Source: an uncultured Elusimicrobia bacterium (lineage in GTDB: Bacteria; Elusimicrobiota; Elusimicrobia; Elusimicrobiales; UBA9959). From it: DNA of 64,000 nt. The stretch spans positions 1 through 64,000 of the forward strand of contig CAIRNJ010000091.1 of assembly GCA_903879915.1 (NCBI GenBank), written 5' to 3'. Each line of letters starts with the position of its first letter. The first letter of the stretch is position 1. Below, in pieces: positions 17,535-26,265 of the stretch. The notes under the pieces were generated by a model. It saw only the letters and a program-made list of their open reading frames with translations, was not told the DNA's origin and searched no databases. A program made the translations under genes and the position numbers.

Positions 17535-18266
17535 ATGAAAATGCGCCTGGACCTGGCCTGCGTGGAGCAGGGGCTGTTTGAAAGCAGGGAAAAAGCCCTG
17601 CGCGCCATCATGGCCGGGCTGGTGGCCGTGAACGGCAAACCCGCCGACAAAGCCGGGCAGGCCGTGCGCGACGGCGACGCGATCTCATTGCTTAAAAGCG
17701 ACTGCCCCTACGTGTCGCGCGGCGGCCTTAAGCTCAAGAGCGCTCTGGCTAATTTCAGCATAGAGGCCGGCGGCAGGATCTGCCTGGACGTGGGCGTGGC
17801 CACCGGCGGGTTCACCGACTGCTTCCTGCAGGCCGGGGCGAAAAAGGTGTACGCGGTGGACGTGGGCGAAGGCCAGATCCACGAAAAAATAAAGAACGAT
17901 CCCCGCGTGGTCTTCATCCCGCAGACCAACGCCCGGTTCCTTAAGCCGGAAATTTTCAGCGAAAAGCCCGGGCTTTGCGCCATCGACGTTTCTTTCATCT
18001 CGCTGAAGCTGGTCCTTGGCCCGGTATTCGGCGTTATGGCCCCGGGCGCGGAAATGGTGGCGCTGATAAAACCCCAGTTCGAACTGTCGCCGGCCGACCT
18101 CAAGCGCGGCATAGTCAAGACCGAAGAGCTGCGGCTTAAAGCCGTTGAGAAGATGCGCGCTTTCCTTGAAGACGCCCTGCCCGGAGTCGAGGAAAAAGGC
18201 CTGATGGATTCGCCCATAAAAGGCGCCAAAGGCAACCTGGAATTTCTCTGGTACCTGAAAAAATGA
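17535..18266 (+). CDS. tlyA: TlyA-family rRNA (cytidine-2'-O)-methyltransferase
   Basis: An S4/FtsJ-type protein that 2'-O-methylates cytidines in ribosomal RNA; some relatives were first described as haemolysins. Residues about 1-58 are an S4 RNA-binding domain (RLDLACVEQGLFESREKA) and 62-243 are an FtsJ-like methyltransferase with the SAM motif DVGVATGGFTDC and SRGGLKL before it. IDVSFISL and LIKPQFE, also typical, follow. There are two candidate starts, ATG 17535 and 17541. A TATAAT at 17531-17536 overlaps the first, so an internal promoter may exist. It overlaps the following radical SAM gene by four bases. Confidence 0.93.
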   Translation: MKMRLDLACVEQGLFESREKALRAIMAGLVAVNGKPADKAGQAVRDGDAISLLKSDCPYVSRGGLKLKSALANFSIEAGGRICLDVGVATGGFTDCFLQAGAKKVYAVDVGEGQIHEKIKNDPRVVFIPQTNARFLKPEIFSEKPGLCAIDVSFISLKLVLGPVFGVMAPGAEMVALIKPQFELSPADLKRGIVKTEELRLKAVEKMRAFLEDALPGVEEKGLMDSPIKGAKGNLEFLWYLKK

Positions 18267-19414
18267 AATATAGCCTGGCTTGCGTGGTCTGGGAGCTGAC
18301 GCTGGGGTGCAACCTTAAATGCCTGCATTGCGGTTCTACCGCGGGGCGGCGCCGGACGCGCGAGCTTACCACCGAGGAGGCGCTTAAGATCTGCGCCGAC
18401 CTGAAGCAGGCCGGCTGCCGGGGCGTGGCCCTGATGGGGGGCGAGCCGCTGCTGCGCGGGGATTTCTTTACCATAGCCTCCCGCGTGCGCGAGCTGGGCA
18501 TGGAACTGTCCGTAATAACCAACGGCACCATACACAGCGAAGAAATATTCGCGGGACTAAAAAAGCTGAAGCCGCGCGCCGTGGCCGTAAGCCTGGACGC
18601 CGCCGGCGCGGCCCTGCACGACCGCATACGCGGCGCGGAGGGAGCCTTCGCGAGATCCGGCGCTTTCATCGAACGCTGCCTTAAAGAAGGGCTGCCGGTC
18701 AGCGTTATCACCACCGTGCATAAACTGAACATAAAAGAGCTGCCCGGGCTGCGCGACCTGCTGAAGGGCCGCGGCATCGCCTGGCAGGTGCAGACCGCCG
18801 GGGCCGAGGGCGGGCGGTTCTCCGAAGAATTCCTGCTGGACCGGGAGGAATTCTACTCCGTAGGGCTTTTCGTGGAGGCCTGCCGCCGCGAATATACGCC
18901 GGAAGAACTGCCGGTGATCGGCGCCCACGACCTGGGCTATAACTCGCTGCTTTTAAAGAACGTTTCGCTGTACGATAAATGGGAAGGCTGCCAGGCCGGG
19001 ATCTCGGTGGCCGGCATAAGGAGCGACGGCGATGTGCTGGGCTGCCTGGCCATCAACGACGGGCGTTTCATCGAAGGCAGCGCGCTGGCGACGCCGTTCT
19101 ATGAACTGTGGAGCAGGCCGGGCGCTTTCAGCTATACGCGCGGTTCTGAAACAAGCCAGGCCGGGCCCAATTGTTCCGCCTGCGGGCACGCGCAAGCCTG
19201 TAAAGGCGGCTGCAGCGAGATGTCCCTGATGAAGACCGGCGCGCTGCACAACGACCCGTACTGCTTCTGCGCCATTGAAAAAGAGCTTTTCGCGGAAGAG
19301 CTAGGCGATCCCTTTAAAAAACTGAAGCTGCGCCTCGCCGGTTTAGCGGGGCGGGGCGCTTTCAGGCGGCTGGGGCGGATGTTCTCCGGGGAAAGAGGGG
19401 CCCGTGAAAATTAA
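18263..19414 (+). CDS. Radical SAM / SPASM domain protein
   Basis: An iron-sulphur enzyme using S-adenosylmethionine to start radical chemistry. The radical SAM cluster motif is CNLKCLHC (Cys16, Cys20, Cys23), followed by MGGEPLL and a TIM-barrel half with NGT and SLDAA segments. The C-terminal SPASM region has CQAG, CLA and a final CSACGHAQACKGGCSE plus a further YCFC, enough cysteines for auxiliary clusters. SPASM proteins usually modify peptides or make cofactors such as PqqE or mycofactocin. The next gene, a methyltransferase, overlaps it by 11 bases, which suggests a two-step modification. No small precursor-peptide gene is evident beside it, so the substrate is unknown. Confidence 0.88.
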   Translation: MKYSLACVVWELTLGCNLKCLHCGSTAGRRRTRELTTEEALKICADLKQAGCRGVALMGGEPLLRGDFFTIASRVRELGMELSVITNGTIHSEEIFAGLKKLKPRAVAVSLDAAGAALHDRIRGAEGAFARSGAFIERCLKEGLPVSVITTVHKLNIKELPGLRDLLKGRGIAWQVQTAGAEGGRFSEEFLLDREEFYSVGLFVEACRREYTPEELPVIGAHDLGYNSLLLKNVSLYDKWEGCQAGISVAGIRSDGDVLGCLAINDGRFIEGSALATPFYELWSRPGAFSYTRGSETSQAGPNCSACGHAQACKGGCSEMSLMKTGALHNDPYCFCAIEKELFAEELGDPFKKLKLRLAGLAGRGAFRRLGRMFSGERGAREN

Positions 19415-20357
19415 TATCGGCTGCGGCTACAACTACCTGCCCGGCTATCTGAACATAGATGCTTCCATAGCTTCGGCCGCCGACAGGAGGATGGAGGCGC
19501 ACGCGCTGGACCTGCCGGACCGCTCCGCGGAAGAAATTAAAGCCCTGCAGCTGGTCGAGCATCTCGGTTTTTTTAAGACCAAGTTTTTCCTGGCCGAGTG
19601 CTGGCGGGTGCTGGCCGCGGGCGGGACGCTGAGCCTGGAAACCCCCGATATCGAAAAAACCTTCGAGGTTTTTTTGAACGGCGACCACAAGGTAAAGGAA
19701 GCCGCCCTGGGCTGGGTGTACGGCTCCGAAACTCCCGGCATGAACCATCTTTACTGTTTCCCGGCCGGGCTGCTTGAGGAATTGCTGTCCGAGGCGGGGT
19801 TCGAGGTAACGGCCCTAGCGGCGTTCAACTTCCAGCCCGGCCGCCCCGCGCTGCGCTTCTCCGCGGTGAAGAGAACCGCCGAAAAAGCAGCTCTGAACGC
19901 GGCCCTGCGGCGCCGGCTCGCGGAAAAGGGCCTGGCCGGTTTTTCCGACGAGCTGGAGGCGGCGGGAATGGATTTTGTTATAAGGCGGCTGCTGGGCTGC
20001 GGCGGCGATAAGGCGCGGGCCCTGGAGCTGGCGCTGTACAGCGCGCCCGCGGTGCTTGAATTCTTTTCCCTGGAGGAGGAGAACGAACACCATCCCTCGG
20101 CCGAAGCCCTGGCCGCGGCGAAGCTGGCCGCGGCGGGCGTGCAGGCGCAGCTGCTCTCGGAGCTGGAAAAGAACTGCGCCGGGGGGGAGGTTACGCAGGA
20201 AGCTTTCGCCGCGGCGCTGGAGCATGGCCGCGGGCTGCTGGCCGCGGCATTGAGGGGAGAAACTCCGGCTCCCGCCGGCCCGGGACCGGCGCCCCTGGTT
20301 TTCACTTTTGACGCCGCCTGCGCTTTTCTCGCGAAAAAACGGGCCTTGCTCCGCTGA
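19404..20357 (+). CDS. SAM-dependent methyltransferase with C-terminal helical extension
   Basis: Residues 1-155 form a class I methyltransferase fold: motif I is INIGCGYNYLPGYLNIDAS, motif IV is seen as ALQLVEHLGF and the post-motif GGTLSLETPD follows. Residues about 160-317 are an alanine-rich helical region with no recognised domain. The start is a GTG at 19404, chosen because the SAM-binding strand begins immediately; it overlaps the radical SAM gene by 11 bases, so the two products are probably made together. The acceptor molecule cannot be told from sequence. The predicted product could also be a glycan or lipid methyltransferase. Confidence 0.75.
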   Translation: MKINIGCGYNYLPGYLNIDASIASAADRRMEAHALDLPDRSAEEIKALQLVEHLGFFKTKFFLAECWRVLAAGGTLSLETPDIEKTFEVFLNGDHKVKEAALGWVYGSETPGMNHLYCFPAGLLEELLSEAGFEVTALAAFNFQPGRPALRFSAVKRTAEKAALNAALRRRLAEKGLAGFSDELEAAGMDFVIRRLLGCGGDKARALELALYSAPAVLEFFSLEEENEHHPSAEALAAAKLAAAGVQAQLLSELEKNCAGGEVTQEAFAAALEHGRGLLAAALRGETPAPAGPGPAPLVFTFDAACAFLAKKRALLR

Positions 20358-20404
20358 CCGGGGGGCTTGTTGAACCCGGGGCGGCAAAAAATGTAGTATT
20401 GAAC

Positions 20405-20410
20405 TATAAT
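20405..20410 (+). promoter_or_regulatory. -10 box of the small lipoprotein gene
   Basis: A consensus TATAAT lies in a short AT-rich patch 70 bases before the ATG. No well-placed -35 box is seen; a TTGAAC at 20370 is too far upstream. Confidence 0.5.
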
Positions 20411-20436
20411 TTAAGGCATTAAAGCCGGAAAATTTA

Positions 20437-20460
20437 CCCGGGGGCGCTTAAGTCCCCGGG
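20437..20460 (+). promoter_or_regulatory. Leader hairpin before the small lipoprotein gene
   Basis: CCCGGGG (20437-20443) pairs with CCCCGGG (20454-20460), placing a stable stem in the 5' leader just upstream of the AGGAGA ribosome site. It could stabilise the mRNA or affect translation. Confidence 0.4.
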
Positions 20461-20480
20461 AATTTATAGGAGAAAGAAAA

Positions 20481-20666
20481 ATGAAAAAGACAGTACTGTT
20501 CGCTCTGCCCCTAGTGGCTCTGGTGTTCGCTTTCGGTTGCAAGAAGCAGGAAGCCCCCGTGGCCGAGCAGCCCGTGGTCGAGCAGCCCGCCGCTGTAGCC
20601 GCTCCCGCCGCGACTCCCGCTCCCGCCGCCACCCCCGCCCCTGCCACCACGAAGAAAGGCAAATAA
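20481..20666 (+). CDS. Small Pro/Ala-rich lipoprotein
   Basis: A 61-residue protein with a lipoprotein signal (residues 1-20, lipobox FAFGC, Cys20). The mature part is a low-complexity tail of Val-Glu-Gln-Pro and Ala-Thr-Pro-Ala-Pro repeats ending in KKGK. It resembles small entericidin-like or structural lipoproteins only in type. A strong AGGAGA ribosome site precedes it, and its own promoter, leader hairpin and terminator indicate a highly expressed single-gene unit. The basic C terminus might contact peptidoglycan; that is a guess. Confidence 0.75.
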   Translation: MKKTVLFALPLVALVFAFGCKKQEAPVAEQPVVEQPAAVAAPAATPAPAATPAPATTKKGK

Positions 20667-20682
20667 GGCACAGGCCTCAGGC

Positions 20683-20727
20683 AAAAAAAATCCCGGCGCC
20701 CGTTCAAAGCGGGCGCCGGTTTTTTTA
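20683..20727. terminator. Bidirectional Rho-independent terminator
   Basis: A 10-bp GC-rich stem (20693-20702 with 20710-20719, loop TTCAAAG) is followed by eight T (20720-20727) and preceded by eight A (20683-20690). It can terminate the lipoprotein transcript and the converging RNA methyltransferase transcript. Confidence 0.92.
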
Positions 20728-20739
20728 TTCCCTGTCCAG

Positions 20740-22020
20740 CTATTCTTTTTCGAATACCAGCAGGGTTTCCGCGTGCGGCGTATTGGGGTAGAAGTCGAAG
20801 CCCGCGGAGCGGATGATCTTATACTTCTCCAGGAAGAACGCCGCGTCCCTGCCCTGGGTGATGGGGTTGCAGGACAGGTAAATGATGCGCTTGGGCAGTA
20901 TTTCCATGATCCGCTTTATCACTTTGTTATGCAGCCCGGCGCGCGGAGGATCGAGCACCAGTATGTCCGTCCCGTCGAACAGGTCGTCGGCGGTCTTTTC
21001 CGACAGCGAGCAGACCATCTCGAAGTTGGCGGCGCCGTTGGCCGACGCGTTGAGCGCGGCGTATTTCGCGGAGTTCGCCGAGGATTCCACCGCGTAGACC
21101 TTGTCCGCCAGGTCGCGCAGCGTAAGGCCTATCACGCCCACCCCGGAATAAAGGTCCACCAGCTTGCCGCATTTGAAAGCGGCCCCGCGTATCTCCTTGA
21201 GCGCCTCCTCGAAAAGTTCCATGTTGTTCTGGAAGAAGCAGTCGAAGCCGTAGGAGAACTTCCCGCCCAGCAGCTCCTCCGTCACGAAATCGTCGCCCCA
21301 GGCGCTGAGGATGGCGTCCACCTGGCTCATCGGGCTGAGCGGGTTGGAGTACGCCGCCACGAAGCCGTTGAGACGCGGGCTTTTCATGTCCGGCAGCACT
21401 ATATCCTGCCTTTTGAGGTAGAGCACGGCCACGCGGCTGCCGGGCTTCTTCGCCTCGCGGATTATCAGCGTCTTGACGTCGGAGGTTGAAAGGTTCAGCG
21501 AATTGATCATCGCCAGGATCTCCAGCGCGGCGGCGTTGGCCTCGGGGCTGATCAGCGCGCAGCCGCCGGGCAGCAGGTACATCTCGCGGAAATTGCCGCG
21601 CTTGTGGAACGCGAAGGACAGGTGCCCGGCGGGGCCCGTGAAGCTGTACTCTATTTTCGTGCGGTAGCCGAACGCCTTCGACGCGGTGTAGAACTTGTCC
21701 AGCCGTATGGTCTCCTTGGTGGTCTGGTAGAGCAGGTCCTCTATCAGGCCTTTTTTCGTCTCGCACTGGAATTCGTAATCCATCACCTGCCAGGGCGAGC
21801 AGCTGAGGTAATGGTCCTCGGCGGGAGCTACGCGGCGGGGGGAGGGGGTGAGGACCTCTATCAGTTCGGCCTCCATGAAATTGCGCTTTTCTACGGTAGT
21901 TCTCACCCGGGCGGTCTCATTGGGCAGTACGCCGTAGCAGAACACCACCTTGCCGTCCGAGCGGCCCAGCGCTTTCCCCTCGCCTACTATTTTCTTGAAT
22001 TCCACGGTAAGTTCGCGCAT
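20740..22020 (-). CDS. TrmA/RlmD-family RNA (uracil-5-)methyltransferase
   Basis: A SAM-dependent enzyme of the family that makes 5-methyluridine in tRNA or 23S rRNA. Residues 1-55 are a TRAM domain (VGEGKALGRSDGKVVFCYG). The C-terminal methyltransferase has DLYSGVGVIGL, LDPPRAGL and the catalytic LSCNP motif. The [4Fe-4S] ligands of RlmD-type proteins are not intact: only one Cys (Cys74 in LSCSPWQ) remains where a CGGC-like cluster is expected, so this member probably lacks the cluster. The start was set at the ATG at 22020, where the TRAM domain begins; the open frame extends upstream to 22110 across the divergent promoter region. The exact target base cannot be assigned. Confidence 0.9.
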   Translation of the reverse strand: MRELTVEFKKIVGEGKALGRSDGKVVFCYGVLPNETARVRTTVEKRNFMEAELIEVLTPSPRRVAPAEDHYLSCSPWQVMDYEFQCETKKGLIEDLLYQTTKETIRLDKFYTASKAFGYRTKIEYSFTGPAGHLSFAFHKRGNFREMYLLPGGCALISPEANAAALEILAMINSLNLSTSDVKTLIIREAKKPGSRVAVLYLKRQDIVLPDMKSPRLNGFVAAYSNPLSPMSQVDAILSAWGDDFVTEELLGGKFSYGFDCFFQNNMELFEEALKEIRGAAFKCGKLVDLYSGVGVIGLTLRDLADKVYAVESSANSAKYAALNASANGAANFEMVCSLSEKTADDLFDGTDILVLDPPRAGLHNKVIKRIMEILPKRIIYLSCNPITQGRDAAFFLEKYKIIRSAGFDFYPNTPHAETLLVFEKE

Positions 22021-22081
22021 AGTTCCAAGCCTTTTTGCGGTTAATTTTATATACTTTATTAAATATAGGGGAGCGCGGACA
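22021..22081. promoter_or_regulatory. AT-rich divergent promoter region
   Basis: This short spacer between the divergent RNA methyltransferase and membrane-protein genes is much richer in A+T than its flanks. TATACT at 22050-22055 (plus strand) and TATAAA-like sequence on the minus strand are possible -10 boxes. Neither has a convincing -35 box. Confidence 0.4.
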
Positions 22082-23284
22082 ATGGCGGCTGCGAATAATA
22101 TTTTTTCCAAAATTGATTTCGATAAGCTCGCCGTCAGGGTGCTGGCGGTGTTCGCGTTCGTGATGCTTTCCTATAACCTGCTGGTCTGCTGGAAGGTTTA
22201 CAGGGAAGTGCCGCTGCGCGAGGCCGCCTCCCGCTCGCTGATGGCGGCCGGTTCCCGGTATTTTTACGACTCGGGCCTGTCCGAGCCCCTGGCCGTATTC
22301 GCGCTGAAGGCCGCCGTGTTCCTCGGCGCCGACCCCGACGCCGCGGTACGGGCGGAGGGGCTGGCGATGTTCGCCGCCGTGACCGTGCTGACGGTGCTGG
22401 TGCTGCGCCGCCGGGCCGGCGTTCTCGCGGGCCTGATGGCCGCGCTGTTCCTGGCCGCGAACCCGTACCTGGGCTATTACGCCATGCAGGGCGACACCCA
22501 CCTCTACGCCCTGTTCTTCCTGCTGCTTTTCTGGCATTACTTCGACCCCGCCGCGCTTAACAGGCGCCGGGCCGTCCTGGCCGGGCTTTGCGGCGGGCTC
22601 GCCTGCCTGGCCCGCCTGGACGCCGCCTGGGCGGTACTGCTGGCCGCCGGGCTGTTCGCGGCGCTGAATTTCCGCAGCTTCAACTACAAGGCCGCCGGCG
22701 TTTCCCTGGGCCTGGCATTCCTGCTGGTGATCCCCTATCTGGCCTATCAGCGGGCGCATTATAAAAATTCTTTTTACGCGCAGGAGCTGGCCCTGCGCCG
22801 CTGGGCCAACATCGACCAGTACCGGCGCGACCCGGCGGCGCCCATGCTGACCGCGCCCCTGTCCGCCGCGGCTTTCGTTTTCCGCGGCGGCGCGGCCGGC
22901 GCGCTGCGCGGCGCTTTCAGCGGGCTGGGGCGCAGCCTGGCCTATGAGCTGCCCAAGGCCGTTCATTACAAGCTTATCATCATTTTCGTTTTCCTGGGTT
23001 TTTACTCGGCCTTTGTCCTGAAGAAAGACGCGCTGCTGGTCTTTCTGGCCGCGGTTTTTCTGCCGGTGCTGGCGCTGGCCCCCATCAACGAGATCTCCGC
23101 CGCCGGCGGGATCACGCTGCGGTATTACCTGTGGACGCTCTGGGCCTTCTGCGCCGTGGCAGGGCTAGGGTTCCAGAGCGTGCTGGAATGGATGGAAACC
23201 CAGTTCGGCGAATGGGCGGCGGAAAAAGAAAAGATCATCCTCGAGCTGGAGAGGAAGAAGGGCAAACCGCAAGTGCGGAGGTGA
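22082..23284 (+). CDS. Polytopic membrane protein, GT-C/ArnT-like glycosyltransferase candidate
   Basis: The protein has about eight to ten hydrophobic segments from residue 15 to 375 and a charged C-terminal tail (WAAEKEKIILELERKKGKP). Its pattern of a long periplasmic loop after the first membrane helix (YREVPLREAASRSLMAAGS), paired helices such as GLMAALFLAANPYLGYYAMQG and a DTHLY segment resembles the GT-C, dolichyl-phosphate-mannose/ArnT-type family. These enzymes transfer sugars from polyprenyl carriers at the outer face of the inner membrane. I see no decisive catalytic residue, so the class is tentative. The ATG at 22082 is preceded by GGGAG. It starts a run with the Cache protein and the amylase gene. 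Confidence 0.6.
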   Translation: MAAANNIFSKIDFDKLAVRVLAVFAFVMLSYNLLVCWKVYREVPLREAASRSLMAAGSRYFYDSGLSEPLAVFALKAAVFLGADPDAAVRAEGLAMFAAVTVLTVLVLRRRAGVLAGLMAALFLAANPYLGYYAMQGDTHLYALFFLLLFWHYFDPAALNRRRAVLAGLCGGLACLARLDAAWAVLLAAGLFAALNFRSFNYKAAGVSLGLAFLLVIPYLAYQRAHYKNSFYAQELALRRWANIDQYRRDPAAPMLTAPLSAAAFVFRGGAAGALRGAFSGLGRSLAYELPKAVHYKLIIIFVFLGFYSAFVLKKDALLVFLAAVFLPVLALAPINEISAAGGITLRYYLWTLWAFCAVAGLGFQSVLEWMETQFGEWAAEKEKIILELERKKGKPQVRR

Positions 23285-23288
23285 ACTT

Positions 23289-24248
23289 ATGAACGGTAAA
23301 TATAAATTCCTGGCCGCGGTCATCGGTCTTTTCCTGCTGCCGTTCCTGATAATCAGCGGGCACTTCGTTTACGGGAACACGGCGCTGCGCAAGAACGACA
23401 TGCTGCGCTATTTCGAGATGCGCACCCTGGCCGGGGCCAGGATAATCGCCAACGAGATGAACGCGAACTACAACCTGTCGCGGCTGACCGGAGATAAAAA
23501 ATTCAGGGAGGCCGGCGCCGAGGGCAGAAGGGCCGCGATGGAGCAGCGCACCAAAGAAATGCCCTTCATCTATTCCGAGCTCGCGCTGGTCACCGCCGCG
23601 GGCCGCGAGGTCTGCCGCGTGTCCGCCGGCAAGGACGGCAAGCCCGCCATCGATTACGCCAAAAGCGGCGTGTTCGAGGAGGCCGCGAAAACAGCGGCCC
23701 CCGCTGGGGCGGTGGAATACGGCGAATACACTCCGCCGGCGCTTATCCTGGCGCAGCCGGTGGAGACCTCCGGCGGCAAGCCCGGGTACTACCTGGCCGG
23801 GCGGCTGAGCCTGGCCTACCTCGGGGAAGTGATCAGGCTGCTGGGCAAGAATTCGCTGGGCAATTTCGGCCTGCTGGACGGCGGCGGCCAGGTGATAGCC
23901 GATTCCATGAACATGTCCACCGTAAGGCCGGGCATCCAGGCGCCGCGGGAGATCCTGACGCTGGTGGCCGCCGCGCAGGAACGGGTCATCCAGAATTTCA
24001 CGCGCGAAGTTTTTTTCAAGCGGCGCGCCAGCCTGGTTTCCGTCTCGAACGTGCCCGGCACCAAATGGTGGGTCTACGAAATAATGGACGCCGGCGACAT
24101 CCCCTCCAAAGGCTTCTCCAGCGCCAGGCGGGTGGTCCTTTCCGGCGTCCTGCTGATAGTCATTTTCGGGTTCGTCGCCTATAGCCTGGCCTTGCGCTGG
24201 CTGGTGCCCGGGCGGGAAGAGGAGCAGCGGGAGCCGGAGGAAAAATGA
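23289..24248 (+). CDS. Membrane-bound Cache-domain protein without output domain
   Basis: Two membrane segments (residues about 8-28 and 280-302) flank an extracytoplasmic domain of about 250 residues that looks like a Cache sensor: a long N-terminal helix, then FIYSELALVTAAGREVCRVS and a second lobe FGLLDGGGQVIADS followed by GTKWWVYEIM. Such domains bind small ligands in chemoreceptors and histidine kinases. Here the cytoplasmic tail is only about 15 charged residues, so any signal must pass to another protein or the domain may only bind ligand. It overlaps the amylase gene downstream by four bases, which hints at a link to glucan sensing. Confidence 0.7.
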   Translation: MNGKYKFLAAVIGLFLLPFLIISGHFVYGNTALRKNDMLRYFEMRTLAGARIIANEMNANYNLSRLTGDKKFREAGAEGRRAAMEQRTKEMPFIYSELALVTAAGREVCRVSAGKDGKPAIDYAKSGVFEEAAKTAAPAGAVEYGEYTPPALILAQPVETSGGKPGYYLAGRLSLAYLGEVIRLLGKNSLGNFGLLDGGGQVIADSMNMSTVRPGIQAPREILTLVAAAQERVIQNFTREVFFKRRASLVSVSNVPGTKWWVYEIMDAGDIPSKGFSSARRVVLSGVLLIVIFGFVAYSLALRWLVPGREEEQREPEEK

Positions 24249-26191
24249 GCCTGGCCCGCCGCCTTTTAATTTATTGCCTGGGCGCGGCCCTGTACGCGGG
24301 CGCCTGCGCGGCCGGCGAACCAGAGGCCGAGCGGGCCAGGGCCGCCGCCCTCTTCGACGGCGGCGGTTTTTACGCGCTGCCCGGGCCCGTGGGCGGCCGG
24401 CCCGGCGCGAAGAACGAATTCCTGCGGCAGATGAAGGAGGTGCTGTCCTCCGGCGCCTGGAACGGCCCGACCCCGCAGCTGCGGCCGTTCATGTTCCGGA
24501 ACTCTTCGGGGGGGTGGACCGCTCAGGCGCAGAGCTCCGGCCTGGAGGGCTTCCTCTGGACCAAGAAAGAACTGGAGGGCAAATACGGCGTACAGCCCTT
24601 CCTAAATAACCTGAACGATTATTTCGTCTATCTCGATTCCCTGCTTAAGAACGTGTCCTGGACCGGCGAGCTGCGCACGGCGCTGGACGGGCTGAAAAAT
24701 TCCCGGCTGCCGGCCGAAGAAAAGAGCTCCCGGCTCACCGCTCTCCTGGAAAATTACATATCCGGCCTGCAGGCCAACATGGCCCGCTACGACCTGGCCG
24801 CCTGGGCCAAGAAGGCCAGGATCTACGAACTGTTCCCGCGCGCCTATAACCTGGCCGGGCGCCGCGCCGCAGCGCAGGGCGCTTTCTTCCGCGAGTTCCG
24901 CGCCGCCGACTTCGACGTTATAAAGCGCATGGGTTTCGATACGGTCTGGCCCATGGGTATCCTGCCCATAGGCGTACGCGGCCAGACCGGCACCGGCGGC
25001 GGCTCGCCCTACTCCATCAGCGACCATTCCACCGTGAACCCGGACCTGGGCACCGAGGAGGACTTCAGGGGGTTCGTGAAAGCCGCCCACCAGGCGGGGC
25101 TTAAGGTGATAGTGGATTTCGTGGTTAACCATACCTCGCTGGACTCGCAGCTGCTTGGTGAGAACCCGGATTATTTCGTAAGCTTCCGCTACGACGGGGC
25201 GTGCCCGAAGGACGGGTATTTCGAAAGCTGGCACGACGGGCAGAAATACTGCGTGCATCACGGCGGCTTCGAATACGGGGACGGGGTCTCGAGCTGGATA
25301 GACACCGCCCAGATAAATTATTCCGATACCGGCCTGCGCGACCGGATGACGGCCATCGTCAAAGGCTGGGTTACCAAGTTCGACGTGGACGGGTTCAGGG
25401 TGGACATGGCCTACCTGGCCCTTAACAACGTGTTCGCCCGCACCTGGAAGAAGACCATGCCGCCCGGGGAATTCTACCGCCAGCTTATCTGGACGGTCAA
25501 GGAAGCCAAGCCTTCGGCGGCGTTCATGGCCGAAGCCTACGCCTACCAGGAGGACCTGGGCGCGTGCGGTTTCGATACCATCTACAGCAAGCACGAGGAC
25601 GCCAGGCCGGAGGGGCAGACCGGGTGGTACAACGCCACCGAAGCCGGCAATGCCGGCGCGATACAGAGTTCCGTGAACAGGGCCGCGTACCTGGCCTGGC
25701 AGACCGGCGGGGCGGGCTCGGTGATGTTCCTGGGCAACCATGACGAACCGGCCCCCGAAACGGTTTACGGCCGGCGCCTGCCCGCGGCTCTGGCGCTGAC
25801 GCTGTTGTATCCGGGCGGCGTAATGATGTATGCCGGCGCCGAGATAGGCTATGACGCGGCTGTCCCTTCGGAGCACAAACCGCTGCCGTTCAGCGTGCCC
25901 TGCGAAATTAACTGGAACGGCGGCGACCCCGCGGTGAAAAAAATTTACCAGGAGGTCCTGGCCGGGGCGGCCGCCCTGAGCGCGGAGCTGGGCGCTTACG
26001 ATATCGAACCCCTGTGGCCGGGGCCCGGGCAGAACTGGGCCGGGTATATCCTGAAGTCCAAGGACAAGCCGGGCCTGCGCAAGGCCGTTATCGGGAACCT
26101 CACCTGGAACGCCACCCGGGCCGAACTGCCGCAGGCCGGGTTCACCGGCAGCCTGGAGCCCGGCGAGTACCGGCTGCTGGATCTGAAGTAG
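24245..26191 (+). CDS. Secreted GH13 alpha-amylase family enzyme
   Basis: A glycoside hydrolase acting on alpha-1,4-glucans, probably outside the cytoplasm because of an N-terminal signal peptide (residues 1-24). An N-terminal region of about 195 residues precedes the catalytic barrel, which opens with ARIYELFPRAYN. The four conserved regions are present: DFVVNH, GFRVDMA with nucleophile Asp387, FMAEAY with acid/base Glu430, and GNHDEP with Asp500. The last 90 residues are a beta-rich domain C. The ELFPR opening resembles the GlgE-like subgroup of GH13, but specificity cannot be read from sequence. It overlaps the Cache gene by four bases and is followed by a second, cytoplasmic GH13 gene. 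Confidence 0.9.
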   Translation: MSLARRLLIYCLGAALYAGACAAGEPEAERARAAALFDGGGFYALPGPVGGRPGAKNEFLRQMKEVLSSGAWNGPTPQLRPFMFRNSSGGWTAQAQSSGLEGFLWTKKELEGKYGVQPFLNNLNDYFVYLDSLLKNVSWTGELRTALDGLKNSRLPAEEKSSRLTALLENYISGLQANMARYDLAAWAKKARIYELFPRAYNLAGRRAAAQGAFFREFRAADFDVIKRMGFDTVWPMGILPIGVRGQTGTGGGSPYSISDHSTVNPDLGTEEDFRGFVKAAHQAGLKVIVDFVVNHTSLDSQLLGENPDYFVSFRYDGACPKDGYFESWHDGQKYCVHHGGFEYGDGVSSWIDTAQINYSDTGLRDRMTAIVKGWVTKFDVDGFRVDMAYLALNNVFARTWKKTMPPGEFYRQLIWTVKEAKPSAAFMAEAYAYQEDLGACGFDTIYSKHEDARPEGQTGWYNATEAGNAGAIQSSVNRAAYLAWQTGGAGSVMFLGNHDEPAPETVYGRRLPAALALTLLYPGGVMMYAGAEIGYDAAVPSEHKPLPFSVPCEINWNGGDPAVKKIYQEVLAGAAALSAELGAYDIEPLWPGPGQNWAGYILKSKDKPGLRKAVIGNLTWNATRAELPQAGFTGSLEPGEYRLLDLK

Positions 26192-26203
26192 CGGACCGCT
26201 ATT

Positions 26204-26212
26204 TGCTATAAT
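26204..26212 (+). promoter_or_regulatory. Extended -10 promoter for the second GH13 gene
   Basis: TGC directly precedes TATAAT, giving the TGnTATAAT extended -10 element that needs no strong -35 box. The start codon GTG at 26266 lies 53 bases downstream. Confidence 0.6.
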
Positions 26213-26265
26213 TAACTAAGGGTAGAGATATATAAAATTTATCGGCGATCGGTAGCGAGGGCAAT

